From Monosporascus cannonballus (lineage: Eukaryota > Ascomycota > Sordariomycetes > Xylariales): 64,000 nucleotides of DNA. This document shows positions 1-10,800 of this stretch, piece after piece. The position numbers were made by a program, and so were the translations under genes. The notes beneath the pieces are model-generated. The model was given only the letters and a program-made list of their open reading frames with translations. It searched no databases and had not been told where the DNA came from. The stretch covers positions 1 to 64,000 of the forward strand of contig QJNS01000149.1 in assembly GCA_004154925.1 (NCBI GenBank), given 5' to 3'. Numbering within the stretch: position 1 is the first letter of the stretch; each line of letters opens with the position of its first letter.

Positions 1-2
1 AA

Positions 3-18
3 CCCCCCCCCCCCCCCC
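3..18. repeat. Poly-C homopolymer run
   Basis: Sixteen consecutive C residues lie about 50 bp upstream of the first start codon. It is a simple mononucleotide run. It is not telomeric (no CCCTAA units). Length is unreliable in assemblies, and its place at the very edge of the window prevents judging its context. Confidence 0.9.
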
Positions 19-70
19 TTCTGCGATACGTCCGGGGCTCGAGTCTCGGAGATCTAAATGATTGATTACC

Positions 71-3000
71 ATGGGCCCTGATACCAAATCACCTGCCGTC
101 GAGTCCAGGAGACTTGGGTTTCTTGATCTTCCCGAAGAGATCCAAAAGGACGTATTCAGTCACGTAAGCTATGCATGCCGCGAGTATCTATGTTTTATTA
201 TTGCCCTCGCTGACTGCCTTTCTTTTCTCATACAGTGTTCCCAAGCCGACTGGATATGCCTCTCTCTCGTCTCGCACCACTTCCGCGAGCTTGCCGCTGC
301 CCAACTCTACCGCAGCTTCCATATCGTCTTCCCTGACGAAGATGATAGCAGCTTTGACTCTCCGATAGATGGTCTTGCCGGAGGGCTAGATACCTTCGTC
401 ACGAGTGACTACAATTATGCAAAGCACCTCCGAGATATCTCCCTTGATACCCTTAGCACGGGCCCTAAGGCTGAGTTGGCCTACAAGTCATATCTCTTTA
501 ACGTTAGCTGCGGCAAGTTCATGAACACTTTACTGCTGCTCACCTTACGGAAAGCCAAGTCGTTGGATACGTTCCGATGGAACATACGCGTCGAACTGAG
601 CCGCCCTGTGTATAAAGCACTCCACAATATCAAGTCCCTGAGGCACCTGCATCTGCGCTTACAGGCAGGGCCCTCGTTATATGAACCGCCGCCTCCGGTA
701 TCGAGCGCTGTGCCGGGAGTTGGATGGCCTGTTGCGACCCAAGGCAATGAACCCCCCCTTAGCCAAGCCTATAGCCCTCCTCCGCTCCATATTGCACCCC
801 AAGCTCAGATGTCGACGCCTCTTACCATACCATCTTCCCTTACTCTTGCCGCTACACAGATGCCGGAGCTGTGTTCCGGAAGAAACTACAAGAAATCCTC
901 AACAGCCAGAGACCCGCCGACCCTTTCTGGCTTCAAACAGCTGGAGTCACTCTCGATACTCGACATTGATAGCCTCGATATCATCACGGAGATCAAATCG
1001 TGCGTGCGTAACTCGTCTTCCACATTGAAGTCGCTGAAGCTCTCGTTCTCCGATGTCCTTGCAATGCAAGCGAGGAAACCAAGCCTTGACGCAGAAGTCG
1101 AGGACTCCGACCAGGAGGACGACTTTCAGGTCGTAGCTGTGCCGCCGGCCCCTCAATATAACGACGGGAGCGGACCGGCCAAGATCTTCCGAGCCCAGGA
1201 AGAGCGAAAGGCGCAAGAGACTGTGCTGGGCCGGATTTTTGAGGTCGAACCTTTCCTCGTCAACGAACATCAGCCCGCATGGGAGGATACGAGTAAAAGG
1301 GAGAATGAGCAGGCGAGCCCGAACCCGGGCGAGGCTTTCATCGATGCCATAGAGAATGCTTCGCGACGCATGTGGGCCAATCTGGACGGCTCCAGCGAGT
1401 TTGATATCGTTTCCCAACAGGAGGCCTTGGATCAGATAATAAAAGCCGCGAAGCTTTATGTCGAATCGAAGGAGGCTAAGGCTAGCGACGGCACCTCCGT
1501 CGAGGAAACGGCTGCGGCCCCAGAATCTACAGACCCTGCCACGCTGCAACCAAAACAAGCCGCCAAACCCCTTGAAGTCCTGAAGGAGTCGCATACCACT
1601 GGGAATACGCTGCTTGGTTTACGGCCTAAGGATGAATACGCCGAGGCTAACCCTGAGGATATCGATGTGACTGCTCCGGAAGAGGAAATGGGCGGCGAAG
1701 GCCAGGACGAGTCGAACATGGAATCTCCCCCGACCGACCCCGTACCCGTGGAGACGCCGGATAACGCTTATGAAGTAAGCTCTCCCGTCGATTCCGGCGC
1801 GAAGAATAGGGTAGTCCAGCTGCGCAACGTCCGTCGACTGGACCTGAAACTTGAGCTGCTGGAGAAGTATGCCGACGAGATTACAAAGGAAATTCAACTG
1901 TTGGATGCAGCAGGGGAACAATATGGGTACCGGATGGGACAAGCCAGGCTCCATCTGCTTCGCATAAATGCACTGATGAGGCGTGTTCAAAACGCGATGA
2001 ACGCCGTAGAAGCCGAGACCGACGATATCGAGGCACAAGCTAAGGCGGCCTTGGACGATAACGAGGAGCTCCGCCGCCGGGTCACGGAATACGGACGAGA
2101 TACGAGAGGAATCGCCCTGGAGTCGCTCGCCATATACCACATCCCCACAAAGGCTTCGGTCTTGGGAAGGGCGATAGACCTTCGCACCCTAAAAAGGATT
2201 ACCCTCCTTAACGTGGGACCACAAGCACCGATCTGGGCGCTGCTGATAAAAGAGAACAAGCTTCGGCCTTTGCCATTGCGAATGATATCTACTGACAACG
2301 TCTGTCCGTTCTTCCTCCAACTCGTGTCCCGACTTGACCGTGTGGACGAATTGTTCATGCTAGAACGCGGATCCAGATTCAAGCCCGAGAGCTTCGCCCC
2401 CAAGACCAGGGTCGACCTCGGTCAGATTAAGAAGATGGTACTGAAGAAGCACATGGAGACCCTCAAGATTCTCATGATCAAAAACGAAGCCGACGGCTCT
2501 TGGGACGTGGACGAGAAGACGATCCAGCTGATCTGCAGGCGCGGAAGGGCTCTGGAAGAGCTAGCCGTAGTCATGGGAATTCGTGCTATGGTGAGACCCC
2601 CCATATGCGACAGATTTCTTGGGGCAACGCTAACTGACTACTTTATTAACAACAGCACATGTTCCTACAACACCTTGCGGGCCTTAAGAGCCTCCACGCC
2701 CTGCACATCCTCTCGCTCCGCAGCGACGACACGTGCGTCTCGGTACTGCGGGAGATGCGGCGCTTCGTGGTGGACATGCTCTCGCACCACCCGGAGCTGA
2801 AGCTGGAGTGGATCGCCGTGGGCGACGAAGGCCGCGCCCAGCAAATAATCCGGCGCGATGACGCCGTCTCCACGACGAAGAAAAATAATACCGGAGAGAA
2901 GGACAAGGGCAAGTGGAAGCCTCCACCCGTCGACGCGAACGGACACCTGAGTAATAGCGGCGGCGGCGGCGGATACCCGGTCTTTCCCGCCCACGGCTGG

Positions 3001-3132
3001 GAGCCCGACAGCGAGACTGACGATGGAAACGACCCCACGATGCTGCGGCTCGACCTCAGCGAGCCGCTCCCGCTCTACGACATCTGGGGCGTGCACATCT
3101 TCCAAAAGGAGATCGTGGCCGGACGGTTATGA
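71..3132 (+). CDS. F-box / leucine-rich-repeat-like protein, three exons
   Basis: Proposed exons are 71-163, 236-2590 and 2656-3132, giving 974 residues. The ATG at 71 has a good eukaryotic context (ACCATGG). Splicing out 164-235 joins an F-box-like start (residues about 17-60: LPEEIQKDVFSH then CSQADWICLSLVSHHF). Removing 2591-2655 switches frame into a leucine-rich C-terminus ending at 3132. Order of parts: F-box-like helices, sparse leucine-rich segments (about 175-340), a proline-rich stretch, a long acidic low-complexity linker (about 345-550), a predicted coiled coil (about 572-640), leucine-rich segments (about 660-870), and a basic/Gly-rich tail (Gly run near 918-922). F-box proteins of this layout are usually substrate adaptors of SCF ubiquitin ligases through Skp1; that role is family knowledge, not shown here, and the substrate is unknown. 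The F-box call rests on pattern, so a generic LRR protein is the alternative. The first 70 bp of the window are all that is seen of its promoter. Confidence 0.82.
164..235 (+). other. Intron 1 of the F-box gene (72 bp, phase 0)
   Basis: The donor is GTAAGC at 164, the acceptor ACAG ends at 235, and a CTGAC branch-like motif sits at 210-214, with a pyrimidine-rich stretch before the acceptor. The length is 24 codons exactly and the intron has no in-frame stop, so the unspliced frame stays open. Removal restores a continuous F-box-like pattern, which is the main argument for splicing. Confidence 0.8.
2591..2655 (+). other. Intron 2 of the F-box gene (65 bp, phase 0)
   Basis: The donor is GTGAGA at 2591 and the acceptor AACAG ends at 2655, with overlapping branch-like motifs CTAAC/CTGAC at 2630-2638. 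Without splicing the frame runs into a Ser/Arg/Ala-rich junk tail ending at 2800. With splicing it enters a Leu-rich tail (starting HMFLQHLAGLKSLHALHIL) and stops at 3132. Confidence 0.85.
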
Positions 3133-4075
3133 GTAGCGGGTTGGACTCGAGACGGAACGGATTTCGTGACGTTCCTTGTTTGAGGGGGGGTATGAATGAG
3201 GTTGCTTTTCGGTTAGCGTATAGGCAGGCAGGCAGGTCAAGGTCAAGCGTCTTTAGTTTGTTTCCAGCGGAGGAACCCCGAATACCCCCCTCCCGCCTCC
3301 CCTTTTGCTCGGCTGGTTATCACTCGCTGCTCTAAGCGAAAGGTCAGGCGAGGTAGGTCTCGTTGCGGGACCTGGGTTGTTTGAATATTCTGCATTTAAC
3401 ATAGCCTTAACAACTTGGATGTTTACTCGTTCCCATTGCGTGCCCCTGGGGTCTTGGGAGTGTCGAGTGTTAAGCCTACGCTTCAAGGCTTCCAGTAAGC
3501 GTTGGACCGATCTAAAAGGGGCGAAGTATACAAAATTCAACAGGATCAAATAGTGACAAGGCGCTGTGAACGGGGGAACCCACCGACAAACTAGCCTTGC
3601 GTTACGGCTAATAAGCTTACGGAGCACTACTACATTCTAAACTTCGAGGTTGCCAGCAATGTCACGTAGTCTGAGTCCATTCTTAACTGCGTCGCATCAT
3701 CTGAGCAGTGCAGTCACCAATAGAAGATCCTGAAATGATCGGTCGTCGTTCCAGAAATGCGCCTCAAACCTGTGAACGAACATCCATGGTATCCCGCTTA
3801 CGTAAATCGTTCCAACGGCCCTACTTACTCGGAAAGGCGGCAGCAGGGGAGGCAATTTCCTCGCGCCTCCGGCATTAAAAGGCGCGCGGCTGCCCCACCT
3901 ATAATAACCCGTCTTAGGTAGCGAGTGAACCCGTAGGTGTTAAGAGCCGGCGGGCGGGGGTTTCCGACCAGCCCCCAGCACGTGTGCCAATATGATCAGG
4001 CCTACTGTCATGGAAAAGGACACCCCTAGCTGGGGTCTTCGGGTGATTGTTGTTCCTTTCCGAAGCCCTATATCA

Positions 4076-4108
4076 GTGGGTCACCCACAACAAGTGGGAT
4101 CACCACTT
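4076..4108. repeat. Two adjacent short palindromes
   Basis: GTGGG-TCA-CCCAC (4076-4088) is followed three bases later by AAGTGG-GATCA-CCACTT (4092-4108). Both are perfect inverted repeats with loops of 3 and 5 bases and share the core GTGG. They could be paired binding sites for a dimeric regulator, or an inert hairpin; nothing else in the sequence decides. Confidence 0.6.
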
Positions 4109-4715
4109 CCTAGCTTCCTACAAGTCAATATACCCTCAAGAGCTGTGTATCTGCTCCTTAGTAAGTGTGACACCTACCTATTCACCTACTTATTAGCGTT
4201 TACGAGCGGCGGGCTCCTCGAGGATTCGCTTACCTGTATACTAGATTGGCGTCATCCTTACGCTTAGACAAGTCCCTATATTGGCTTCCGCGCGGCGCGG
4301 CGCGGGAGCGGACCGCAAACTAAGATTTCTGGGGCAATGTAGGCACCCCTCACGCATCGTTTTAACGTACTAAGTGTTGAAGCCGGGTGTAGTGGTGGGA
4401 TCTGATATAGTCGATTCAGGGGTAGGTTCCCGGGTGACGACATCGAGACCAAATAGATCTACTTCGTCAAGATCTGGGGGGCGGGGAGATAATGGAGACG
4501 ATGATGGGGTCTGGCGATGGTGGGTGACTGGTTGGAGGTGAAAGGTTATAATAGGTGGTATCCTCGACGTCGCCAGTGAGGTCCGATGATTCAGATTTCT
4601 GTTATGGCCGCACCATACCATTACGCCACCAGGGCAAAAGATCAGTGGAATGATCGCAATTGTGGCAATCATCCTAGTGCTTACAGCTGTATAAGAGCTC
4701 GCGCCACCGTTACGT

Positions 4716-4771
4716 TACCTCATCTTGATCAGGACCCCATTTTGGAGGTTGTGGCTGCGCCTGCGGCGCAG
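4716..4771 (-). repeat. Inverted partner of the motif at 14871-14919
   Basis: The reverse complement begins with the 15-mer TGCGCCGCAGGCGCA and continues through CCAC..CC.AAAA and TGAT(C)..GATGAGG. This resembles the plus strand at 14871-14919 at roughly three quarters of positions by eye. The two copies flank the AT-rich block that contains element A and point toward each other. They may be ends of an older insertion or simply a shared dispersed motif. Confidence 0.45.
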
Positions 4772-4869
4772 CAGTCGTAGCCACAGCTATAGCTTTTGAT
4801 CAAAAAGTATCTGTCAGAGGTCCAATATATCAGCTAGACTCCTTTAAGAATAGTACCTACAAAAATAAC

Positions 4870-7258
4870 AAAACCTCCAAAATAAGGCTTAATAGCAAGT
4901 TATGATTTTTTTGTTCCGTTTGGTACGTTCCTATATAAATTCGCAAAAATTATTATTATTAATTTTAATAATATATATTAATTATAAAACTTTTAATATT
5001 TTAACTTATATAATTTAATACAAAATTAAAATCTTTATTTTTTAATATAATAATAATTTTAATTAATACGAAATAAAAATTATTATAATAAAAAAATAAC
5101 TTAAAATCTCGATTAGTATATATTATAACCCTTTACCCTCCTTAGGCCAATACGATAATAATATAATCTTATAAACTAAAATAATAATATATAAGCTTTA
5201 AAATCGCCCGAAATAAATCCCGAAACATATTTTTTCCTAATTAACTAAATACGGATAATATATTCGAAAATTTAAAATAAATATCTTAAATTTTTAAGTA
5301 TTTAATTTTTTAAAGTAAAACGTTTATTTTTATCTGATACCTTTACCGGTTTCTTATCGATATAAACGTAATTAACCTATATGCTAACGTTATGTATACG
5401 GCCGATAACCTTACGAAAACCCTGCGTCGTCGATTTATTCGTCTTATATTAAACGTTATGTTTAACGGGTAAAGTCGTATTTTACAGAAAAAACAGATTA
5501 ATACGGTATATAATCTAATTTTCAGAAAACTTAATATCTTTTTTATTATTAAAGCAAATTTCGAAAAATCTTTAATTATTTAAATTTTTTTAATAATCGA
5601 TTTAATTATTATCCAGATTATATTATTAATTAAACTGGTAGAAAATAACGAATTTCTATATTATTAGTTCTATATTTTATTCTTATTTTAATATTTGCGG
5701 ATACGAAAAAGCTTAATTTAAAGATATTCGACCGCATAATTGCCGGACGGTATAACCATATTATTTTTGGTTCTGAACAAGGATCAAATAATTAATTCCA
5801 AATTGCCATATTAAATTCTATTTTCGAACGATAATATGGTTTAGTTATTATTAACGAAATATATTTATTATTAAAATAAAAAGATTTTCGGCTTAAATTT
5901 ATTAATATCTGTAATTTACGTTTTATTTTCTTTGCTTATATATATTGGTTTACGTATATAGCAACTGCCAGTAATATTACAGAAAAAAAAATTGCGAAAT
6001 ATGGCGGCTTTCGTCAAATCGGCGGCCTAACTAGATATGGCTATAAGGCGAAAGTCCGGCATTTCAATATTAATCGTCCCGAAATCGACATTATTATCTT
6101 CTCTATATTCAAAGGTTAACGTTCGAATTAAGGGTATTTAGATTTCCTGATAGCTAATATATCCGAGCTATTAAATAATATTTTTCGAATCTAGTTTAAT
6201 AACTTACGTTCCATTATTAAGATTATTGTTTATGTTAATAACAGGGCGAAAACCATAAACATCCGTAATTATCTGATCAGGACCATAGTAAACCGGGGGT
6301 ACGGCTGCAATAACGGGCAAGGGCGGTAATAATATTCCGCATAACGATACCGTATTAAAGCGTTATATTACGAACATAAACTTAAATATTAAAGTTATCG
6401 TATTAAAATACGATATCGTTTTATTATACCTAATTATAAAACGTAACTTATTTTAATTAAAACTATATTATTATAAAGAAATTAATATGATTACTTTAAT
6501 TTATTTAATTAATCGAATTATATCTTTATTTAACGTATAATAACTTTCGCAAATACCTAATCTTTTTAACATATCGATATTATTCCGTAATAAACCCGAA
6601 AATAATAAAAAGCTGCCCAGTAAATAAGGCAAATAACTGCCGTTAATTTTGGAAATTATCTTAACCCATAATAAATAAAATTATAAAAAAAATATATATA
6701 AAAATATCCGGATTATTATTATTACAAAACCGCTTAATTTTTCGCTTCGTATTATACGACTGCTACTTTTTCCTAAGATATATAACCATTTAATTTAAAA
6801 GCTTAAATTAATTAAAAAGAAACGCTTTAATAAAATGTTAATTTTCGTTTAAAGTAATATAAATTATTTTAATTTCAAATAATACCTTTTTCGGCGGACG
6901 ACGAAATCCAGGCCCTTTTACGAAAATTACAAACTTCCCGTATAATATATTATAATATTTATATATAACGGGGTTTTAATTAGCCGGAATTAAAAATTCT
7001 TACCAATTTTCGCATATTAATAGCTTTTCGTATATTCGTTTTTTAAGACGTTAATTAATCGGTTAATTTAAACGGTCGAATTAATAGCTCGGCCTAAATC
7101 GTCGCAAAAAACCTAATTACGAATAAAATTTTTAAACGTTATATTAATTGTTTTATGTTAATGTCAGAAATTCAAGGTACGCGTACGTATGTTTTGTTTT
7201 AAGGGCGTGGCCCGGTAGAACTGGAAGAATTCGGACTTATCGTATTTTGAAAGAGGGG
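4870..7258. other. AT-rich, RIP-like decayed sequence of unknown origin
   Basis: The sequence switches abruptly to TpA-rich composition near 4870 and holds no open frame of note. Slightly GC-richer patches survive near 6000-6350 and 7180-7258. I could not match either strand to a transposase, reverse transcriptase or host protein. It is cut by element A at 7259-7263, so it predates that insertion. Confidence 0.6.
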
Positions 7259-7263
7259 ATAAT

Positions 7264-7637
7264 TGTGACGGCTAGGCGGTTTAACCAACTATTAAACCTT
7301 AAGTCGACGGGTTTATGTTAGCAGGAATATCGTGGGAATCTGAGCAATGGATACAGTAACGTATTACGTCTCATAATGCCAAAGGTGCCTTAGGTAACGA
7401 TATTATATTATAAGCTAAAGCTATCTAAATTATGGAATTAATAAATATATATATTCTTTTCCTTTTTAGCTTAATTATTCGTAATTACGCCGTTAGTAAT
7501 AATTACGATTATTTGGGATTACTTTTAATCACTGATAATTATTGGCTTAATAATGATTACCGTTACGTAACCCGGGAGGTGGCCCGTATATTTCTGCCTG
7601 ACCGTTTCTTAAGACCGGAGCTTATCGGGTCGTAATA
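7264..7637 (-). repeat. Left LTR of element A (functional 3' LTR)
   Basis: It starts TGTGACGGCTAGGCGG and ends GTCGTAATA; the final TA is probably CA changed by RIP, since the right LTR ends in CA. Its outer (left) 120 bp are well preserved while its inner end carries more C-to-T changes than the right LTR. It contains a 67-codon plus-strand open frame (7432-7635) that is antisense to the element. Confidence 0.9.
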
Positions 7638-10299
7638 CGATTTCCCCCTTTTCCAAATCTTATCTTTAAAATTTCTTTTTTTTTTCGTTTAGTAAATATC
7701 CCTTTTTTTTACTTTTAATTATATTATTTTGTATTTCCAAAATTCGTCGCGTTTCCCGTTTTTTATCGTTCGTCGTATTGATTTCGTAAAAGCCTTTAAT
7801 GAATTTAATTACGAAATTATACCTTATTTTTATTATTTTTCGAAAAATATAAGGTATGAAATAATATAAAACGTTTTAAAATATAAGGAATATATTAATC
7901 GAAATCGATTTTGTAATAATACCGGCGTATTTTTTTTTTTTAAAAATATTCGTTGCAAATATTAACGTTTAAAACGTAAAAAAACGTTTACCGAAAAACG
8001 GTTATTAAAGCTTTAATAGTTTTACTTTAAGGCTTAACGTAAATATTAAGAAAAAATAAATAAAGCTTTTTTTTATTTTATTTATTTACGTAAACAAAAA
8101 GCGTTAGTTTGTTTAAAGGGCGTTACCATAATATAATATGGGCTTTAATTATTAAATAAATTAAAAAAATAAAAATATCGGAAACAAAAATAATTAAAGG
8201 TTACCGTTATGGTTATTACGTTAATGCAAACCGTAATTAATTAACTCGATATCCCGATTATTAATTGGTCGACCGTTAATTAAAACGTATTTATTATTAT
8301 TAATAAAAATTTTTTAATAAGTATTAAGCGTTAATAAGGTTTTTGGTAAATTTCTAAATATTTTCGAAATCTAGATATTTTTTTTACTTAATTAAGTACT
8401 TGATAAATCTATTTTATTTTTACATATCGAATATTTTTTCCATTTTGTATATTTATTTATTTTTTATTTTTACGTTATTTTATGCCATATATATCTTAAT
8501 TATATTTGTTATTAATTCGAATAAAAAATATAAAAAATTAAATAAAATTTAACTTTTTATAAAAGTTTTAATTCATAATTATTTTCTAAGATTTTTTTAA
8601 TAATTTTATATAAACCGATATATTTAATATCGAAATTTTTATTAAGTTATTTTATTTAAATATTTTTTGTAACGAAAAAAATTATTTCCCTTTTTTCGAA
8701 AATTAATCTTTTTAATTTATTTAATTATAATATTTGTTTATTTAATTTCGTATAAATTTTAATTGTAATTTTAATTTTTGATATAATTATCGTAATTATT
8801 TTAACGTAAGAATTATTTTAATATTAATTAAACCGTTATCGCGTATTTTTTTTATAAATTTTTAAAATAAAATCAAAATTTACGTTTACAGGTATTATTT
8901 TAATACTTTCGTAATAGCTAATATTATAAGCTAATTATATAATTAATAATTTTTTAACTTAATTATTTTGTTTATAATTAATATAATATTGTAAATAAAT
9001 TTTTAGAATTTAATTTATTTATTTTATTTATTTATTTGGTTAAAGTTTAAATCCGTTAAATAATTTATGATTTAAGTCGATTTATACCATAAGGTTTTAT
9101 TAAAACTTAAATACAAATATTAATCTTTTATTTAATATAATTTCTATTAATAATCCGTATACGTTAAAAATATATTTGAAAAATATATATTAATTGTTCG
9201 GCGTTTATATCCTTATAATATGGTAAAAAATAAAAAAGTTTTATGAATCGGTCGACGATTACGAAAATGCTATCGTAATATATTCCTATAACTAAATTTT
9301 CTGATATAAAAAGTTTAATAATAAAATCGAATATAACTAAATATTATGGTTACTTTACGACTGGTAATGGCTATAATTTTTTATATGATTTATATCGTTA
9401 AGCCTTTGCTTTAACGTAAATATCGTATTACCGTATAATTTTTTATATCGTTAATTTCATTTTAAAAAAAATATATACGTTAAAGTTGCTTTAAGGTCTT
9501 ATGGATCCTTAGATATCTATATAATTAATATTCGTATATTTTTCGTACTAAGTTTTTCTGGTATTTTTTTAACATTTATATCTTATTTGTTTTTTAGTTT
9601 TCTGGGAAATTGTCGTTATATTATTGGATTTTTTAATATATATTACTAGGTATTGCCCGAATTATCGTAATCTGTTATAAACGTAAATATCCTTTTATAA
9701 TAATGTCAAAAATTATATAATTAATTTTAACTAATTTTTTTTCAAGGTTTAATTGTTTATTTAAAATATTTGCTTTATCGTTTTTTAAGCCCTTTTTATA
9801 AATAATAACGAAATCGAAGTTCGCCAATTTTTTTACGTATTTTAATTATTATCCTATAAACTCCTTAATCGTAATAAATCGGGTAAAATTTTGATAATTC
9901 GTATAAATTTTAACCTAATACAAATTTCCTTTTAAAAAATATCTAAATTCTTAAAATGCTATAATAATAATTATAAATTCCTTATTTAAAATACCATAAT
10001 TAAATTCGGTCTTTTTTAATTTATATGAAAAGAATATAATAAGGTATAATTTGCTTTAATTATTTCGTTATCCGATTATTATGCCTAATACGTAATCCGA
10101 AATATCGGTTTTTAATTTAACGAGGCGGTTTAAATTATATATAATTATTATTAGTTCGTTAATAATCGTATTTTTAATATCTTAAAATGTTTTTTCCGTA
10201 TTTAACGTTTATTTAAATTCCTTTTTTTCGTAAGGTTCGTTAAGGGTATAACAATTCTGCTAAAATTTCGAATAAATGTTTTATAATAATTGGCGAATC

Positions 10300-10800
10300 C
10301 AAAAAATGCCTATACCTTCTTAACTATCGTTAGCATCTAGCATTCTATAATTACGGCGATCTTTTTGGAGTTTATTTTAATATATTCTAAGATAATAATA
10401 TATCCTAAATATTCTATTTCCTATATATAAAACTAACTTTTTTCTATATTAATAAGTAATCTTATATCCTATAAAATTTAAAAAACTTTATAAACGTATT
10501 TTATATATATTCTTTTTATTTCCGAAAAGATAAAAATATTATCGAAATAGCAAATAACGAAAATATCGAAATATTTTTATAGTACGTAATTAATTATTCG
10601 TTAAAAAGTTATTAATACGTTCGTAAATTTTATTAATATAATCAAATATTTAAATAATTTGTATGTCGTCCTAAAAATTATTTTTTATTTATATCCTTTT
10701 TTAATCCTAATAAGATTATACTTATCTTTAAAATCAAATACGGTAAACTATTTTGTTCCATAAAATCGGTTTTTTATTTCCGTAATTAAAGGTAATAATA
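10300..10800 (-). pseudogene. Element A reverse transcriptase relict
   Basis: Reading the minus strand gives a recognisable Gypsy RT core. An RT-Y-x-LF-x-YL segment lies near 10672 and downward, followed by ICYFDNIFIFSE around the active site (10549-10538), then a region resembling LLIN-EKS and YLGYII. The usual YLDD box reads Y-F-D-N. Leu to Phe and Asp to Asn are both single C-to-T or G-to-A type changes. Several stops interrupt the frame. This is a dead pol gene, identified by motif order only. Confidence 0.85.

Larger units (their letters stand above)
3133..4870. other. Intergenic region of ordinary GC, no convincing gene
   Basis: About 1.7 kb with mixed base composition. Short open frames (for example 3992-4267 plus and 4370-4672 minus) lack codon or domain features; the latter has a weak hydrophobic start but no supporting start context. 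A stem-forming pair CGCGCC..GGCGCG lies near 3870-3893, and GC-rich simple sequence (repeated GGCGC) lies near 4288-4305. Two clean palindromes are listed separately. The F-box gene's terminator must lie just after 3132, but no clear polyadenylation signal can be assigned. Confidence 0.6.

Noticed and set aside
481..2604. Several long open frames on the minus strand and other frames over the F-box gene (for example 947-1594 and 1619-2140 minus)
   Set aside because: They lie opposite or inside the well supported plus-strand exon and show no domain pattern of their own.
2646..3105. Minus-strand frames of 130-146 codons over the last exon
   Set aside because: They are shadows of the GC-rich, Leu-rich plus-strand exon 3.
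4370..4672. Minus-strand 100-codon frame with a hydrophobic start
   Set aside because: The first 20 residues look membrane-like, but the rest is Pro/Thr/Ser-rich with no supporting gene structure; it could at most be a gene remnant.
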